Below are positions 22,875 through 33,783 of a stretch of DNA of 58,315 nt, piece by piece. A program made the position numbers and the translations under genes. The notes under the pieces are model-generated. The model saw nothing but the letters and a program-made list of their open reading frames with translations. It did no database searches and was not told the origin of the DNA. Source of the DNA: Candolleomyces eurysporus (Eukaryota; Basidiomycota; Agaricomycetes; Agaricales; Psathyrellaceae); the NCBI GenBank assembly GCA_027579435.1, contig JANBPK010000884.1, positions 1-58,315 of the forward strand. The letters are read 5' to 3'. Numbering within the stretch: the first letter of the stretch is position 1; every line of letters starts with the position of its first letter.

Positions 22875-23029
22875 AAGGTAGGGTTTCTCTTTTGNGCCTG
22901 TGTGCGCCTTGTTTATCTATACATTATTCATTCTTTATAATCCTTCTCCCCTACTTTATTACCGGCCTCGTTGGTGGTCTCTAATTTTTTTGCTCGATAT
23001 TGTTCAATCATTCAAGCTGGCAAACTCGC

Positions 23030-23190
23030 ATTCACATTCACGCTACTGTTCATCCACTCAGCTATTTCTTGCATTGATATTGACCTTACTTCTTGCATTC
23101 ACATTGACTCTACTCCTTGCATACACCGACTCTACTTCTTGCATTTACATTGACACATTATCTTGCATTACATCTTGCTTCCATCGTCGC
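23030..23190 (+). repeat. Degenerate ~24-bp tandem repeat in the 3' region of the homeodomain gene
   Basis: Units of the form CTTGCATTNACATTGACTCT recur about six times with variation, between 23070 and 23190, with looser copies to about 23270. They follow the stop codon by about 200 bp and so are likely in the 3' untranslated region or just beyond it. Confidence 0.6.
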
Positions 23191-23477
23191 ATTTCTTGGT
23201 TTATTCGCACTTAACTCTCATCATCTGCATTGTTCGCATTCGACATCTTGCATTCCGTTCGCACATTGACATTTTCTTCTGCCTGGACAGACGGAGTGAG
23301 GTAGTCCTTCCCATTACATTACAGTACTATGTATAGTTTAATCGAAATACACAACTGTTTTTTTNGGTCTATCATGTNCTGGAAGCTGCAGTGAACAGAG
23401 GTAGCTACTTTAGCACGGATGCGTATGAACGAGGCCAAATGAGGCGGAGAAAGCGACGCTCGTGTGGTGACANTCCA
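23191..23477. other. Convergent intergenic spacer
   Basis: Lies between the repeat and the end of TIM13; no gene seen. N bases at 23365, 23378 and 23472 mark uncertain consensus. Confidence 0.35.
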
Positions 23478-24057
23478 TTAGAAAGAGGTCTCGTTGGGGC
23501 CCAATTCGCTTCGCACACGAGTTCCATATGCCCTGCTGACAACCGTGACTGGAGGAAATGAAGGAGTGTGAGTGGGTGTGATCCTGGCGGCAGCAGTCAT
23601 TGGAAAAGGACGTACAAGCTTCCAAGTACTTGTCGAAGCAGCCAGACAAACATGTCTACCACAAATTAGAGTGTTTAGTCCAACTGGCGTTTGAGAACAA
23701 TGGGCAGAGAGAGAACTCACCTGTTCGTTCGAAGACAGCGACGTGCCAGGGTTCACGACGCAGCTCTTGAAGCACCTTTCAGTCGAAGCCTACGCACAAC
23801 CATGTCAGACCAAGGCCCTGAGTGACTGAAAGAAGAGAGCTGCATGTACATTCATGAGTTCCTGGGCGTTCGAGAGTGCAGTCTCATTTCGAATGTGCTG
23901 CATCACGGCCTGTTTCCTGCCCTCCATGGTGTCTGCTCTCCGACTTTAGCCTTGGACTTCCTACACCANACAAGTTTTGATACGTACTAAGNCCTGGCGC
24001 GGACGANGATGNNGAAGANGANGAAGANGAGGAAGAGCTAGACCCAAAACCAAACAT
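23478..24057 (-). CDS. TIM13: Mitochondrial import inner membrane translocase subunit Tim13
   Basis: Small Tim13 pairs with Tim8 as an intermembrane-space chaperone for carrier and beta-barrel precursors. The start at 24057 gives MFGFGSSSS followed by a poly-Ser stretch full of N calls. The next exon reads MEGRKQAVMQHIRNETALSNAQELMN, close to the family's ANAQELIN helix. The third exon begins ASTERCFKSCVVNPGTSLSS and the fourth TCLSGCFDKYLEA, giving the twin CX3C motifs (CFKSC and CLSGC) that form the two disulfides. With a last intron ending at TTTCCTCCAG the tail becomes FTVVSRAYGTRVRS, matching the usual VSR(T/A)Y ending. The stop is at 23478-23480. The first intron's acceptor is uncertain. 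Divergent from the DnaJ gene. Confidence 0.82.
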
Positions 24058-24166
24058 ATTGACGAGGNTTGCAATGACGTTCAGGAAGAGACCACGTCCA
24101 GCGCAACCGAGCGCCAAATTCGGCTGACATAATCCTTCTTCCTGATNAGGAGCCGCCCTGCACAAA
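24058..24166. promoter_or_regulatory. Shared divergent promoter of TIM13 and the Jjj1-like gene
   Basis: 109 bp between start codons, the shortest divergent interval in the window. No motif is obvious to me. Confidence 0.4.
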
Positions 24167-26471
24167 ATGACGGNTTACCAGTCCTCTTCCTCTGCTTTCA
24201 TGGGCGCCCGTGAATCCACCTCTAGAGGTGGCCAAGATGCCGAGCAAGGCGGGGAAGCCGTCGTAGACTATTACAAGATCTTGGAAGTCGCAGAGGATGC
24301 CACTCAGGACGAGATCAAGGTGGGCGAGCGTCATTTAGGCTCATTACGAATCCGAAGCTCATGTTTTNGCGCGTAACAGCGTGCGTTCCGTCGACTGGCT
24401 CTCNTTCACCACCCGGACAAGAANCATGGNAACGTTGANGAGGCTACAGAAAAGTTTGCTGTAATACAGCAGGCCTACGAGGTGAGCAGCTTGATCTCAA
24501 AGCGNACGAGTCAGCCTCTTACACACCANACCCGATCCGCAGGTCCTGAGCGACGAACAAGTAATTTACTACCNTCCATTTCNATTTATTCATCCAAATC
24601 TGAAAAGATAGTTCTAGGAACGCGCTTGGTACGATTCTCATAAGACATCTCTCGTTCCTGAAGCCGACGGAGAAGCAGTATTCGAGGACATCCGTTCTGG
24701 GAAGCCACCCCCTCGAACTCGAGATCGAGGTCTTACCCCTCGCCACTTGGCTCGTTTCTTCGACGCTACGATATGGAAGGGCTATGACGACTCCAACGAT
24801 GTGCGTTNTCTNTCTTCTCCATGTTCTCTCTGACTCGNTCTGACTNTCGGATACTATAACAGAGTTTCTTCACAATCTACCGCAACCTATTCGAGAGGCT
24901 GGCCTCCGAAGAGAATATGATCGACAGTAACATAGAATACCCTTCCTTTGGATACTCTACATGGCCCTGGTCGAGTGAAATGAAGAAGAGAACCGACGCA
25001 GACGGTGCAGCACGAGAATTCTACTCCGTCTGGACCAATTTTGGTACCGAGAAGGACTTTAGCTGGGTAGAGCAGTGGAAGCTATCCGAAGCACCNGATC
25101 GGAGAGTCCGAAGGTACGTCGCCCGCTCCTCCANACCTCTTCCACGCTTTCTTACAACGGACTAGGTTAATGGAGAAAGACAACAAGAAACTTCGGGACG
25201 ACGCTCGTCGAGAATACAACGACACCGTCAGAGTAAGTNTTNTTTAACCTATCTCATTACCACCTCCAACTCAAATCGCCTAGTACCTGGCCAAATTCCT
25301 CCGCAAACGAGACCCTCGCTTCCAAAAACACCAACGGGAGCAAGAGGAAATAGCCAAACAAAACGAAGCCCAGTCAAAAGCGAANCAAGCAGAATCCAAA
25401 GCACGCTCTTCAGCAGCAGCCGACAACTATGTCGAACAAGACTGGCAAAAAATNGACCCAAGCAAGCAGAATCAACACGCCGACCTCGAGTGGGGTATCG
25501 CTGAAGGTGATGACGACGAGGAATGGGAATGTGTTGCATGCGGAAAGTCTTTTCGTAGCGAGGCGGCTTGGGATAGTCATGAGCGGAGCAAGAAACATCT
25601 CAAGGCGATCGAGAAGCTGAGAAGAGAGATGGAGGAGGATGACGAAGACTTTGACCTACAAGAAGAGGCTGAAGNAGANGATGATGACGAGGGAGAAGAC
25701 GGACATGANACGTCTCAGCCAGNTGAGGACGAAGACGAGAACGATGATGAAGTAATTGAAGACGAAAANCCTTGGGACTGTGTAGCCTGCGGCAAATCTT
25801 TCCAAAGTCAAGTTGCATGGGACAGTCACGANCGNAGCAAGAAACACCGGAAAGCTGTTGAACAGCTTCAGCGGGAAATGGGACGAGGAGACGCATTGGN
25901 TCAACAAGAGGAGCCCTCTGCTCTTTCGAAAGNCGCCAACGGTGACAGTCAGGACCAAGCACCTGNACCCCCTGCCTCCCCATCACCCTCTCCGGCTCCA
26001 GAAGAGTCCGGAAAACGGAAAGGTGCTAAATCAAAGTCACGCAAGCAGCAACAAACCCCAACCATGACNGAAATCGACGACAANCAAGAAGACGGNATGC
26101 CGCTGAGCAAAACGGCGCGAAAAGCTCTACGTCGAGCAAAAATCGAAGACCTGAACAGCCAAGTCAACAACACTCCTTCACCTTCAGCNGCTTCTCCTGC
26201 ACCCCAACCGCCAGCAGAAGAAGCTGGTGTGGAAGATGATGATGCTACCGGCACACCGGAGCCTGCCGCAGGCAAACGTACTCGTCGGAAAGACAAAGCT
26301 TCCAAGGCAGCGACTACTGAGACGCCCCAACAACTCGAATGCAACGTCTGCCAAGCCACATTCACCAGCAAGACNAAACTGTTCGCCCATGTGCGGGACA
26401 AAGGGCATGCGTCTGTTGTGCCTGCCGAAAAGCCTAGTCAAAGTCAGAAGAAATCCAAGAAGAAGCGGTAG
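24167..26471 (+). CDS. JJJ1: DnaJ/C2H2 zinc-finger co-chaperone, DNAJC21/Jjj1-like
   Basis: Jjj1 stimulates Hsp70 (Ssa) on late pre-60S ribosomes with Rei1 to recycle the export factor Arx1. The N-terminal J domain is [19 protein letters not shown], then RAFRRLAL and the HPD motif in HHPDKN. VLSDEQ comes from an 18-nt exon, followed by ERAWYDSHK. Then come the family's long middle region ([41 protein letters not shown]) and a charged coiled segment. Three C2H2 fingers follow: [20 protein letters not shown] (about 25532), a near copy [20 protein letters not shown] (about 25780), and [12 protein letters not shown] near the C-terminus. The two adjacent copies look like an internal duplication. 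The end is a Lys-rich tail. Many N bases fall at silent third positions. Confidence 0.9.
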
Positions 26472-26611
26472 TTGTTAGCCAGTAGTCGAAGAGCTGAATA
26501 GAGTAGAGTAAAAGAGACCCATGAAGTACCATTAGGATATATNTACATATACACACAAACCGAAGACAGTACTCATACACNGGCGAAATGAGCGAGCAAA
26601 CAAATACGCAA

Positions 26612-28002
26612 TTATCCCATNAGCTGCGAGATATCCGCAGGAGGGTACTTTGTTTGCGAAAATGTGATAAGCCTGAGTAAATGAGGATGGATGGGTAAGC
26701 GGANTGAACGGCTGATNAACGAGGAGGTAACACACCGTTTCAAGCTCTGGATGTACTTTCGACTAACTTCATCATTCAGTACGTGGGCAACTTGGTCTGC
26801 TGAAATCTTTTCGCGGGCGGAACGTTCGTGGATACTAGATAGTTGTCAGTAAAAATTGACGAGGATTGAAATAGGACGCACCCAACCATGGTTACGCCAA
26901 TAGGCCACGGTGCGTTTCCAATGGACAGCCGTAGATACGAGTCGTTNGCTCTTTGGTATTGCCGCTTTTGAACNTGATGCACGATCTCGGCGATACGGGC
27001 AAGCATGTCACTGGGGAGGGACTAGACAACGCTATCGTCAGAATGCTGTACCGCGGTACTGGGCTCTGGTATACGNACTCTTGAACGGAGCTGTTTGAAT
27101 AGAGGTTTGAGGTACTCTGCCGATTGTACCTGTGTAGCCGCAGCCAATTTGCCTAGCCGACTCTGCTTGACCTCGACTAAAGACGGAAGATAGCCCATGT
27201 CAGCCAAAAAGAACTTGGGTCATAGACGAGAAACGCACTGGGCCGTTCATCCATAGACTCTCCCCATTCCTTCAAAATACGCTTAAGCGCATAGTAAATG
27301 ATAGGATAGAGTTTGTCCGGGTCGGTTTTGACGAGGTCGAGGTCCAACACGCTGTCTGTAGCGTCAGACCCGTCCTTTCCCTTCTTCTTCGAGCCTTTAC
27401 TATGCATCTGGCGCTCAATGTTCTCGACATCTTCCAACGCCTTTTTGAAGTCGTTTTGACCACCAATACGTTCGTGGTCTTTTTCTTCGATCAATTCCAA
27501 AGCACGGAGACGTAGTCTGCGCTCCTTGTCTGATTCACCGAAGAGGCGGATAGGCTGACCCTTGGAGCGGAGCCTGCGGATGGTCTCTTCGTTGGAGATG
27601 TTGAATTGCGACTCTTTCGGTTGTTGAGCGTCGGCTCCTTCTTGTTCAGAAGCTAATGGACCGGGAGACTCTGAAGGTGAGGCTGATGATGAGATAGACT
27701 GCTCTCCATCCACGGTTCAGTTCAAACTAGACACAGAAGTCGATAGTTGCATCACTCACTTTAGATTTTGCGGCAGCGGCGTCCCTTCGAGCCTGTTGCT
27801 CAGCAGCTCTAGCCTCGGCCTCCTTCCTCTTGGAATCTTCTTCCTGCTTGCGTTTCTCCTCCTGTGCTTTCCGTTCCTGCTCCTCCTTCAGCCTCTCGAG
27901 ATCGCCTCTTCGCATGTATTTGTTCGGCCGCGCCGAGATTGTAGTAGAGTCTTCATCGAGGACCTTGCGTTTTGCAGCAATTTCAGCCTTGAGGAAGTCC
28001 AT
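26612..28002 (-). CDS. PRP18: Pre-mRNA-splicing factor Prp18
   Basis: Prp18 acts with Slu7 in the second catalytic step of splicing. The start at 28002 gives [18 protein letters not shown] with a long Lys/Glu coiled-coil segment ([17 protein letters not shown]). A second exon carries a splicing-factor motif ([20 protein letters not shown], about 27590). The Prp18 domain follows: [47 protein letters not shown] and [19 protein letters not shown]. The last exon ends [19 protein letters not shown], then TAA at 26612-26614. Six or so exons with short introns. Convergent with the Jjj1 gene, 140 bp away, and divergent from COX12, 147 bp away. Confidence 0.9.
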
Positions 28003-28149
28003 GGTTGAGGTGAAGGCCAGGCAGCTCGAGGCCGGCTGTGATAGAGGCCGATTACGTAAGAATTGCTGGGAGAGTTTCCGCCAAAACCCGACGTTGCTTG
28101 CACTCATCCCTCTTCCACCTTTTTCCCTCCCCCATCCTCACAGCCAGAC

Positions 28150-28693
28150 ATGTCCGACTCTGCTGAGCTCTCCAGGTGCGTGGTGTCCTGGGGGAGCGCG
28201 ACGAAGTGCTGACCTCTTCTGCAGCAAATACGTTTTGCAGACCGTTGGGTTTGACGGTACGTCGCTCTCGGAGTGACACTACAACGCGTTTTCTCGAACT
28301 GACCGGCGTTTCTTCTACCCAGCTCGTTTCCCCAACCAAAACCAGACCAGGAACTGGTATGTTCTCTCAGCCCTCGGCGGAATACTCCTCGGGTGTTAAT
28401 ACGTGCGCCCCGACAGCTTCCAAAACTACACCGACTACTTCAAGTGCATCAGTGCCAAGGGAGAGGACTACGCTCCATGCAAGCAGTTCAAGAAGGCATA
28501 CAACTCGCTTTGCCCTAGTGCGTTTTCCCTGCCCCCTTTGCGTTTTGCACGTCGACTGACCCCCTTTCCTTTCCAGACGAATGGGTGAGTTTGCCACGGC
28601 CCTCCGTGCGCGCGTTGGCTAACCCTGGCACAGATCGGCAAGTGGGACGAACAGCGAGAGTCCGGCACCTTCCCCGCTTCCCTGGAGCCTTAG
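28150..28693 (+). CDS. COX12: Cytochrome c oxidase subunit 6b (Cox12)
   Basis: Cox12 is a small intermembrane-space subunit of complex IV carrying two disulfides in a CHCH fold. Assembled by eye: MSDSAELS, KYVLQTVGFDARFPNQNQTR, then CFQNYTDYFKCISAKGEDYA, PCKQFKKAYNSLC, and NEWIGKWDEQRESGTFPASL ending EP. The CX9C (CFQNYTDYFKC) and CX10C (CKQFKKAYNSLC) pairs match the family. Six exons in 544 bp include an eight-nucleotide exon (28577-28584) that supplies the conserved NEW residues. The stop TAG is at 28691-28693. Length (about 85 residues) is normal. Confidence 0.92.
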
Positions 28694-28749
28694 AGAGATT
28701 TATATTGTTCCTGTACAACTGTAAACCAGTTATAATAGAGGGCATCGTG

Positions 28750-28759
28750 ATCACGTGAT
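28750..28759. promoter_or_regulatory. Palindromic ATCACGTGAT (Cbf1-like site)
   Basis: A perfect 10-bp palindrome about 100 bp before the sulfite oxidase start codon. The core TCACGTGA is the site bound by yeast Cbf1 with Met4/Met28 at sulfur-metabolism genes, which fits the downstream gene. Function here is inferred. Confidence 0.45.
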
Positions 28760-28859
28760 TCTGAAGGATGGCGACATGGACTCCCACTCGCCGTCAGCGT
28801 CAATCATATCTAGCGTCTAACTTTTTCTTCTCTTCTCCACCATCTATCTTTCTGCCGAG

Positions 28860-30380
28860 ATGGACATCGCGAAACAATCGCCGTCTCAGGGCCACCCGGA
28901 ATTCTCTCCCAGCCTCGCGGAGGGGGCCCCTATATATAAGTACACTGGTGGAGATCAGGTGAGGCTCACACACCTCCATCTCGCTTAGCCCCCAACTCTC
29001 CACACACCCATGGACTATTCTTGCGAACCCGTCCACTCGACTTTGCTCAACATTCAAGCAAAGGAACCCTTCAATGCAGAGCCTACCGCTGCAGCCCTTG
29101 TCGAGTTCCCAATTACCCCAGAGGACCTGGTATACTGCAGAAATCATGGTCCGGTGCGGGAGTTCGACGAGGACACATACAAGCTCTCTATTAGTGGGCT
29201 GGTCAAGCAGGAGGTCAAGCAGAGCGTCAGAGAACTCAAGACCAACTTTGCAACTAAAGAAGTCGTCGCTGCCCTCCAAGTTCGTCGTCCTCTTTCCTCT
29301 TCCTTATCGGTTCGGAACTAACTAACAATTCGGTCACCGTCAGTGTGCAGGTATCAGACGAAACGAAATGGGCGCAATTAAGAAAGTGAACGGTGTCCCC
29401 TGGAAAAACGGCGTCATTGCCAACTGCAAATGGGGAGGTATCCGCTTGCGCGACCTCCTCTTGCACTGCGGCCTCCAAGACGCTCCTGAAAACACCCAAC
29501 TCCACGTCTGCTTCTCCTCATATGCTACACTCTGCGAGGACGATACGTACTACGGGGCATCGATACCCCTTGAGAGGGCTCTAGACGAAGCCTCCGATGT
29601 CTTGATCGCTTTCGAGGTACGCACCGAGCCCACGATGTCCAGTAGTGCCGGATCTCATGATATCTTGTACATAGATGAATGATGAGATCCTAAGCCCTGA
29701 CCACGGGGGACCTCTAAGGGTTGTCGTTCCAGGCTATCTCGGCGCCCGCTGGGTCAAATGGCTTGACACTATCATTATCTGCGCCCACGAGTCCCCCAAC
29801 TTCTATCAACAGCGCGATTACAAGATCCTTCCTCCAGAGGTTCGTCTCTGTTCTCTTCTCATCTATTTGCTGATCTATATCTGACCGACTGCATCTTTTC
29901 CTTCGCTTCTCTATTCATAACTGAAATCAAAATCAAAATCAAAATCAAACAAATGCACTACAGATCGACACAAAGGATAAAGCTCGGGATGAATGGTCCA
30001 AATATCCCTCAATGACCTCTCTCCCACTCAACTCCGTCATCGCATCTGTCCATCACTCTTCCTCCCCTTCTTCTTCCTCTTCGACGCTGCTCGTCAAAGG
30101 GTACAGCACCCCAGGAAGCACCGGCAATGTCAAACGCGTCGAGATAACCATCGACGAGGGAAAGACATGGCACCCTGCCACTATCACTTATCAGCAAGGT
30201 AAATGGAGCTGGACTATCTGGGAGATCGAGTTGGTTTCCGGGGTCGCTTCCGTTGAAATTCCAGAAACTGGAACGGTGTATAGCAGAGCCGTCGATGAAC
30301 AGGGTAATGCCCAGCCTAAAGAGAGTGCGTGGAACGTGAGAGGCGTGGCGTATAATGCCTGGGGTATTGGCCGTTGGTGA
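28860..30380 (+). CDS. Sulfite oxidase (molybdopterin oxidoreductase)
   Basis: This enzyme oxidises sulfite to sulfate with a molybdenum cofactor, detoxifying sulfite from sulfur amino acid breakdown. Exon 1 starts at 28860 ([15 protein letters not shown]) and joins in frame to [20 protein letters not shown]. The Moco-binding domain has [18 protein letters not shown] and CAGIRRNEM, where the Cys is the molybdenum ligand. [17 protein letters not shown] and [22 protein letters not shown] follow. The C-terminal dimerisation domain has [32 protein letters not shown] and [13 protein letters not shown], ending GIGRW. No heme-binding cytochrome b5 domain is present, as in plant and many fungal forms. 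Introns at 29281-29343, about 29617-29672 and 29840-29963 fit in frame. No clear organelle signal is seen at the N-terminus. Confidence 0.9.
29924..29950 (+). repeat. AAATCA hexamer repeat inside a sulfite oxidase intron
   Basis: Four copies of AAATCA lie near the 3' end of the last, longest intron (124 nt), just before the acceptor. Confidence 0.8.
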
Positions 30381-31159
30381 AAGGTGGTTTCCGTTTCCAT
30401 AAAGCCTGTACTTTGTTACTACTTTGGTCTCACGTAACGTGTATATTAGAGGGTCCAATTTTTACTCTCGTGTATCCGGTATTTACTATGCGTGTTTCGA
30501 TAACCCTGGAAGGGGACGAAAAGATGAAAAACCCGAACCGACTAAGCCAGACTCATGAAATTTTCAAGCGTCCTTCGCAGACTCCGCCTCACCTTCCCCA
30601 CGTGGTTCTTCAAGCTTCGTTTCTGGATGGAACCAAGTGGAGAAGCACTGACAGGGGGATACATTTAGTGAAGGACGCAGGAAGCCTTGTCTTGACCCTT
30701 TGAACCTGTGACAACATGAGCTCCGCTTTTCGCTCACCTACCAATGCAACCGAACACCCCGAGGCGCAATATCGCGTTTCAGCCGCACCCGTGGCAGTGC
30801 CTATGATTCTGCACGTTCATTTGGCCTGTCCAAGTGGCTACCCTACCATATCCTGCAGCGTAACCTTTGAGCGTGCAGCCAGTAGGGCATCTCGAGCCCC
30901 ATGCGTATCACTTATGTTTATCCAGGTAATCGAAATTATCGACCATACCTCTACATAGAACTGTCAAACCCTCCGAGACGAGGGGCAGGAGTGATAACTA
31001 CCATCGCCATGAGCCATTGCCTCCGCGGTCCGGCTCTGCACCACCATCGGGCTCCACCTTGAAGGCATATTGATCTACAAATTTTTCGAAAAGGCCACTC
31101 AATCGTCAGTAGAAAATCCAGCGCAATAAAGATAGCGGGATTCTGACAGATCCTACGCT
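30381..31159. other. Intergenic stretch, no gene recognised
   Basis: Short frames on both strands without domains. It lies between the sulfite oxidase stop and the damaged WD-repeat-like gene. Confidence 0.4.
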
Positions 31160-33134
31160 CTCCGGTCGAACACATGCCCAAAATACGTTTCGCTATGGCG
31201 TGCCTGGTTCGGCCAAGTCTGGTCGAGCCGTAAACTTATAAGGAACCCCCTTCTCTTTGTACAGGTACGTGATTTCCTCTGGGTCTCCTTCGAACTCTTC
31301 CCCTTCTTCGGATTGACACCTTCGTCTATTGGAATAGCTCGAATGCGGCCATTCAGTCGCAGCAAACAAATCGTTACGTTCGCCATTCCAGACTATACTC
31401 ACGACAGGTTGTTGCCCGCGGCAAGGTCATAAGTAGGTGCTTTGGCGCGGATGTTCCAGAGGCGGACGGCTTCCTCGTCCTTGCCACTCGTAAACATGTC
31501 TGCAGAGCGCAAAGTGAGTTGAAAGAAAGTTCACAAATATCTCGGGGAATAAACCTACATGGAATACCATCGGGATGGCAGATAACGACGCTAGTGTATT
31601 CTCGTACGGAATGGTGGTCAGACTCGATGGTGATAACAGGCAAGGCCTCAAGGGCTGGCGTACATCGTACAAGCGAGAATACCCATCTTCGCAAGCAGTG
31701 GCAAAAATATTGGAATAGCCTTTGCCCGTCGAAACCGCCCTTACCTCGCCACCATGTCCCGGATACCTCGCAGAAATTTACCACCAGCCTCGAGCTCGAC
31801 CACACGACAATAATAGTTGTTATGAGAATTCTCCGACTCGAGGCTTCGAGCCAGCAGAGCGCTCGATGTTCTCCGGATCATCACGCCAGGGGACTATGCC
31901 ATTGAATTCTTCCTCCGATAGACTCGCCGATACGGCTACGCCCAGACGCCCCATGAGTAGGCAGGTCGCCAATCGTCCAAATTCCAATCTTCCCTGGACC
32001 AGACCTTCCGACGTGGCCACTTAGAAACACGCCTATCGCACCGTAGAAGCCTGCCGACTTGAGGGTGCGGATGGGGAACAGGTTCTGGCGAGTTTCTTTA
32101 TTAGTGGTATCACACTACGAGAACGACTTGACTCTATCCCTATCACCCACAAACACCAACCCACTTTCGTCATCAGCAGCTCCATGGTGGGTGATCACAG
32201 TGAAGGAGAGACGTTTATTCTTGCCGTCCATGTAGTCGTTGGGTTGGTCATTGACATCCCAGTAAGACAAGAGAGGTGTCCGCAACTTCCACCCGCCCTG
32301 ACAGAGTAGAAAGATGAATCTCCCGGAGCAAGGGGCGATAAAGCTTATAGGACACCTGGATTCGGTGATAGAAACCTCGGGTCTGGCTTCATAAACCGAC
32401 AGTACACGAGGAGAATCCTCGATTGGGCTGCCCTCGAGAGGGCAGTCATCCAAGAAGCGAGCGCAGATAGAAGAGTGGGGACGAAGGCGCAAAATATCCT
32501 GAGCCCACGGGGGATATGCCTTTGGAAACTTGTCTTTCGGGATTTCTATTGCGAGCTTCCAGGTTATTGAAAGCAGAGACCAAGACGATAACGAAGTACA
32601 GACCAATACCCATGATCTGCTTGGGCTCCAAACCAGCATTGAGACAGTTGTGGGCTGAGATTAATCATTCAGATATTCAGAGGACAGCTTCAAAAATCGG
32701 AGTTGATGCATCAAAGATGCTCACAGTATTCACCCGCTTCTTTGACGTGTGCAACAAAGGACGCTCCGTCGTCTCAGCAAACAACTGCATCATACTGAAC
32801 AGCTCAAGTGCTCCGAGTCCCAACTCGGGCATTTCCGAATCCTCTGAGTCGTCGTTTGAGTCTTTATTGTTATGATACGCAAATATAATCATCTTATTGA
32901 GAACAACTTCAGCTGTTCCAAAACCTCCGGCGGAAATTCCTCTGGATCGTAATTATGAGCATCCTCCACGATAGCTACGACCTCCCGCGCCAATTCAATA
33001 AGCCCTTCCTTGTAGTCACCTTCCAGCTCCGAGTCGAGATCCTCTTCCTCCGCGTATTCGTCCGCGGACCGCAAGTAGACTGAGGTTGTTTTCGGCCTCT
33101 TAGGAGTACACTTCGTGGTCTGGTTGGAGCTCAT
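31160..33134 (-). pseudogene. WD-repeat-like gene, probably damaged
   Basis: The start at 33134 gives MSSNQTTKCTPKRPKTTSVY and an acidic first exon, then EMPELGLGALELFSMMQLFA and NAGLEPKQIMGIG. A large exon (about 32115-32570) reads FPKAYPPWAQDILRLRP. WD-like strands follow on the minus strand: FLSGHVG/GKIGIWTIGD (about 32020), FATACEDGYSRLYDVRQP (about 31690), FTSGKDEEAVRLWNIRAK (about 31450) and SIVWNGERNDLFAATEW (about 31400). These suggest a beta-propeller protein of unknown role. Around 31640-31660 the frame slips by one base inside a WD unit, and a stop at about 31817 is not clearly removed by an intron, so this copy may be a pseudogene or contain consensus errors. I do not recognise the family. 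The low-coordinate end is uncertain. Confidence 0.4.
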
Positions 33135-33783
33135 TGTTGGATTCAGGGTCCATGACGGTAGTCAGGATTGAAGGGTTAAGGATGAATGAATGGCTCGGGG
33201 GCCCGTAAGGTGGGGCCTCTTGGCCTCACGGAGGTATTTCGCATGCAACACTAGGTCGCTTTTGGTTCTTTATCTTTTATCTGAAGCAGAACCATTGGGT
33301 CGTAGTCCAGAGTTGAACACGTCTTTCCGAGCACTCCGGCTTGACCCTCAAGTCGAACTCGAGGGCTGCGTTCGAGAGGAAATGGCAAGGCGGAGGGAGA
33401 AGACATAGATTCTGCTCTTGATAGGACCGTACGTTTTNCCCGTTTTTTTGGCGTGGACTGGCGATTTTCGATCATGATACATCTTAATCATGGACAGTTT
33501 GGGGGCAACCGACAGGCTAAAGGTTTGTCTTATCCTGCATGCTTGATATCTACCGTAGCGCTTGATAGGTGAGGGATAATCTTGAATTGTTGACAGAAGG
33601 CGGCAATGCAGAGAAGCGCGCAAGAACTTATTTAGTACCTTGAGTTAAGATCACGAGGTGCCGAGTGGGCTATCGCGCACTGATCGATGATCAAGATCCT
33701 CCTTGAACCGCTACTATCACTTGGACTTACCATCCACTGCGAACTCTTGCGATTCAACATAACATTTCAACCAAGCAACATCT
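33135..33783. other. Divergent intergenic region
   Basis: About 650 bp between the WD-like gene start and the C2H2 gene start. Contains promoter sequence for the latter; no gene seen. Confidence 0.4.

Noticed and set aside
33348..33623. 91-codon minus-strand frame in the intergenic region before the C2H2 gene
   Set aside because: Contains an N in a homopolymer, no domain, and no splice context.
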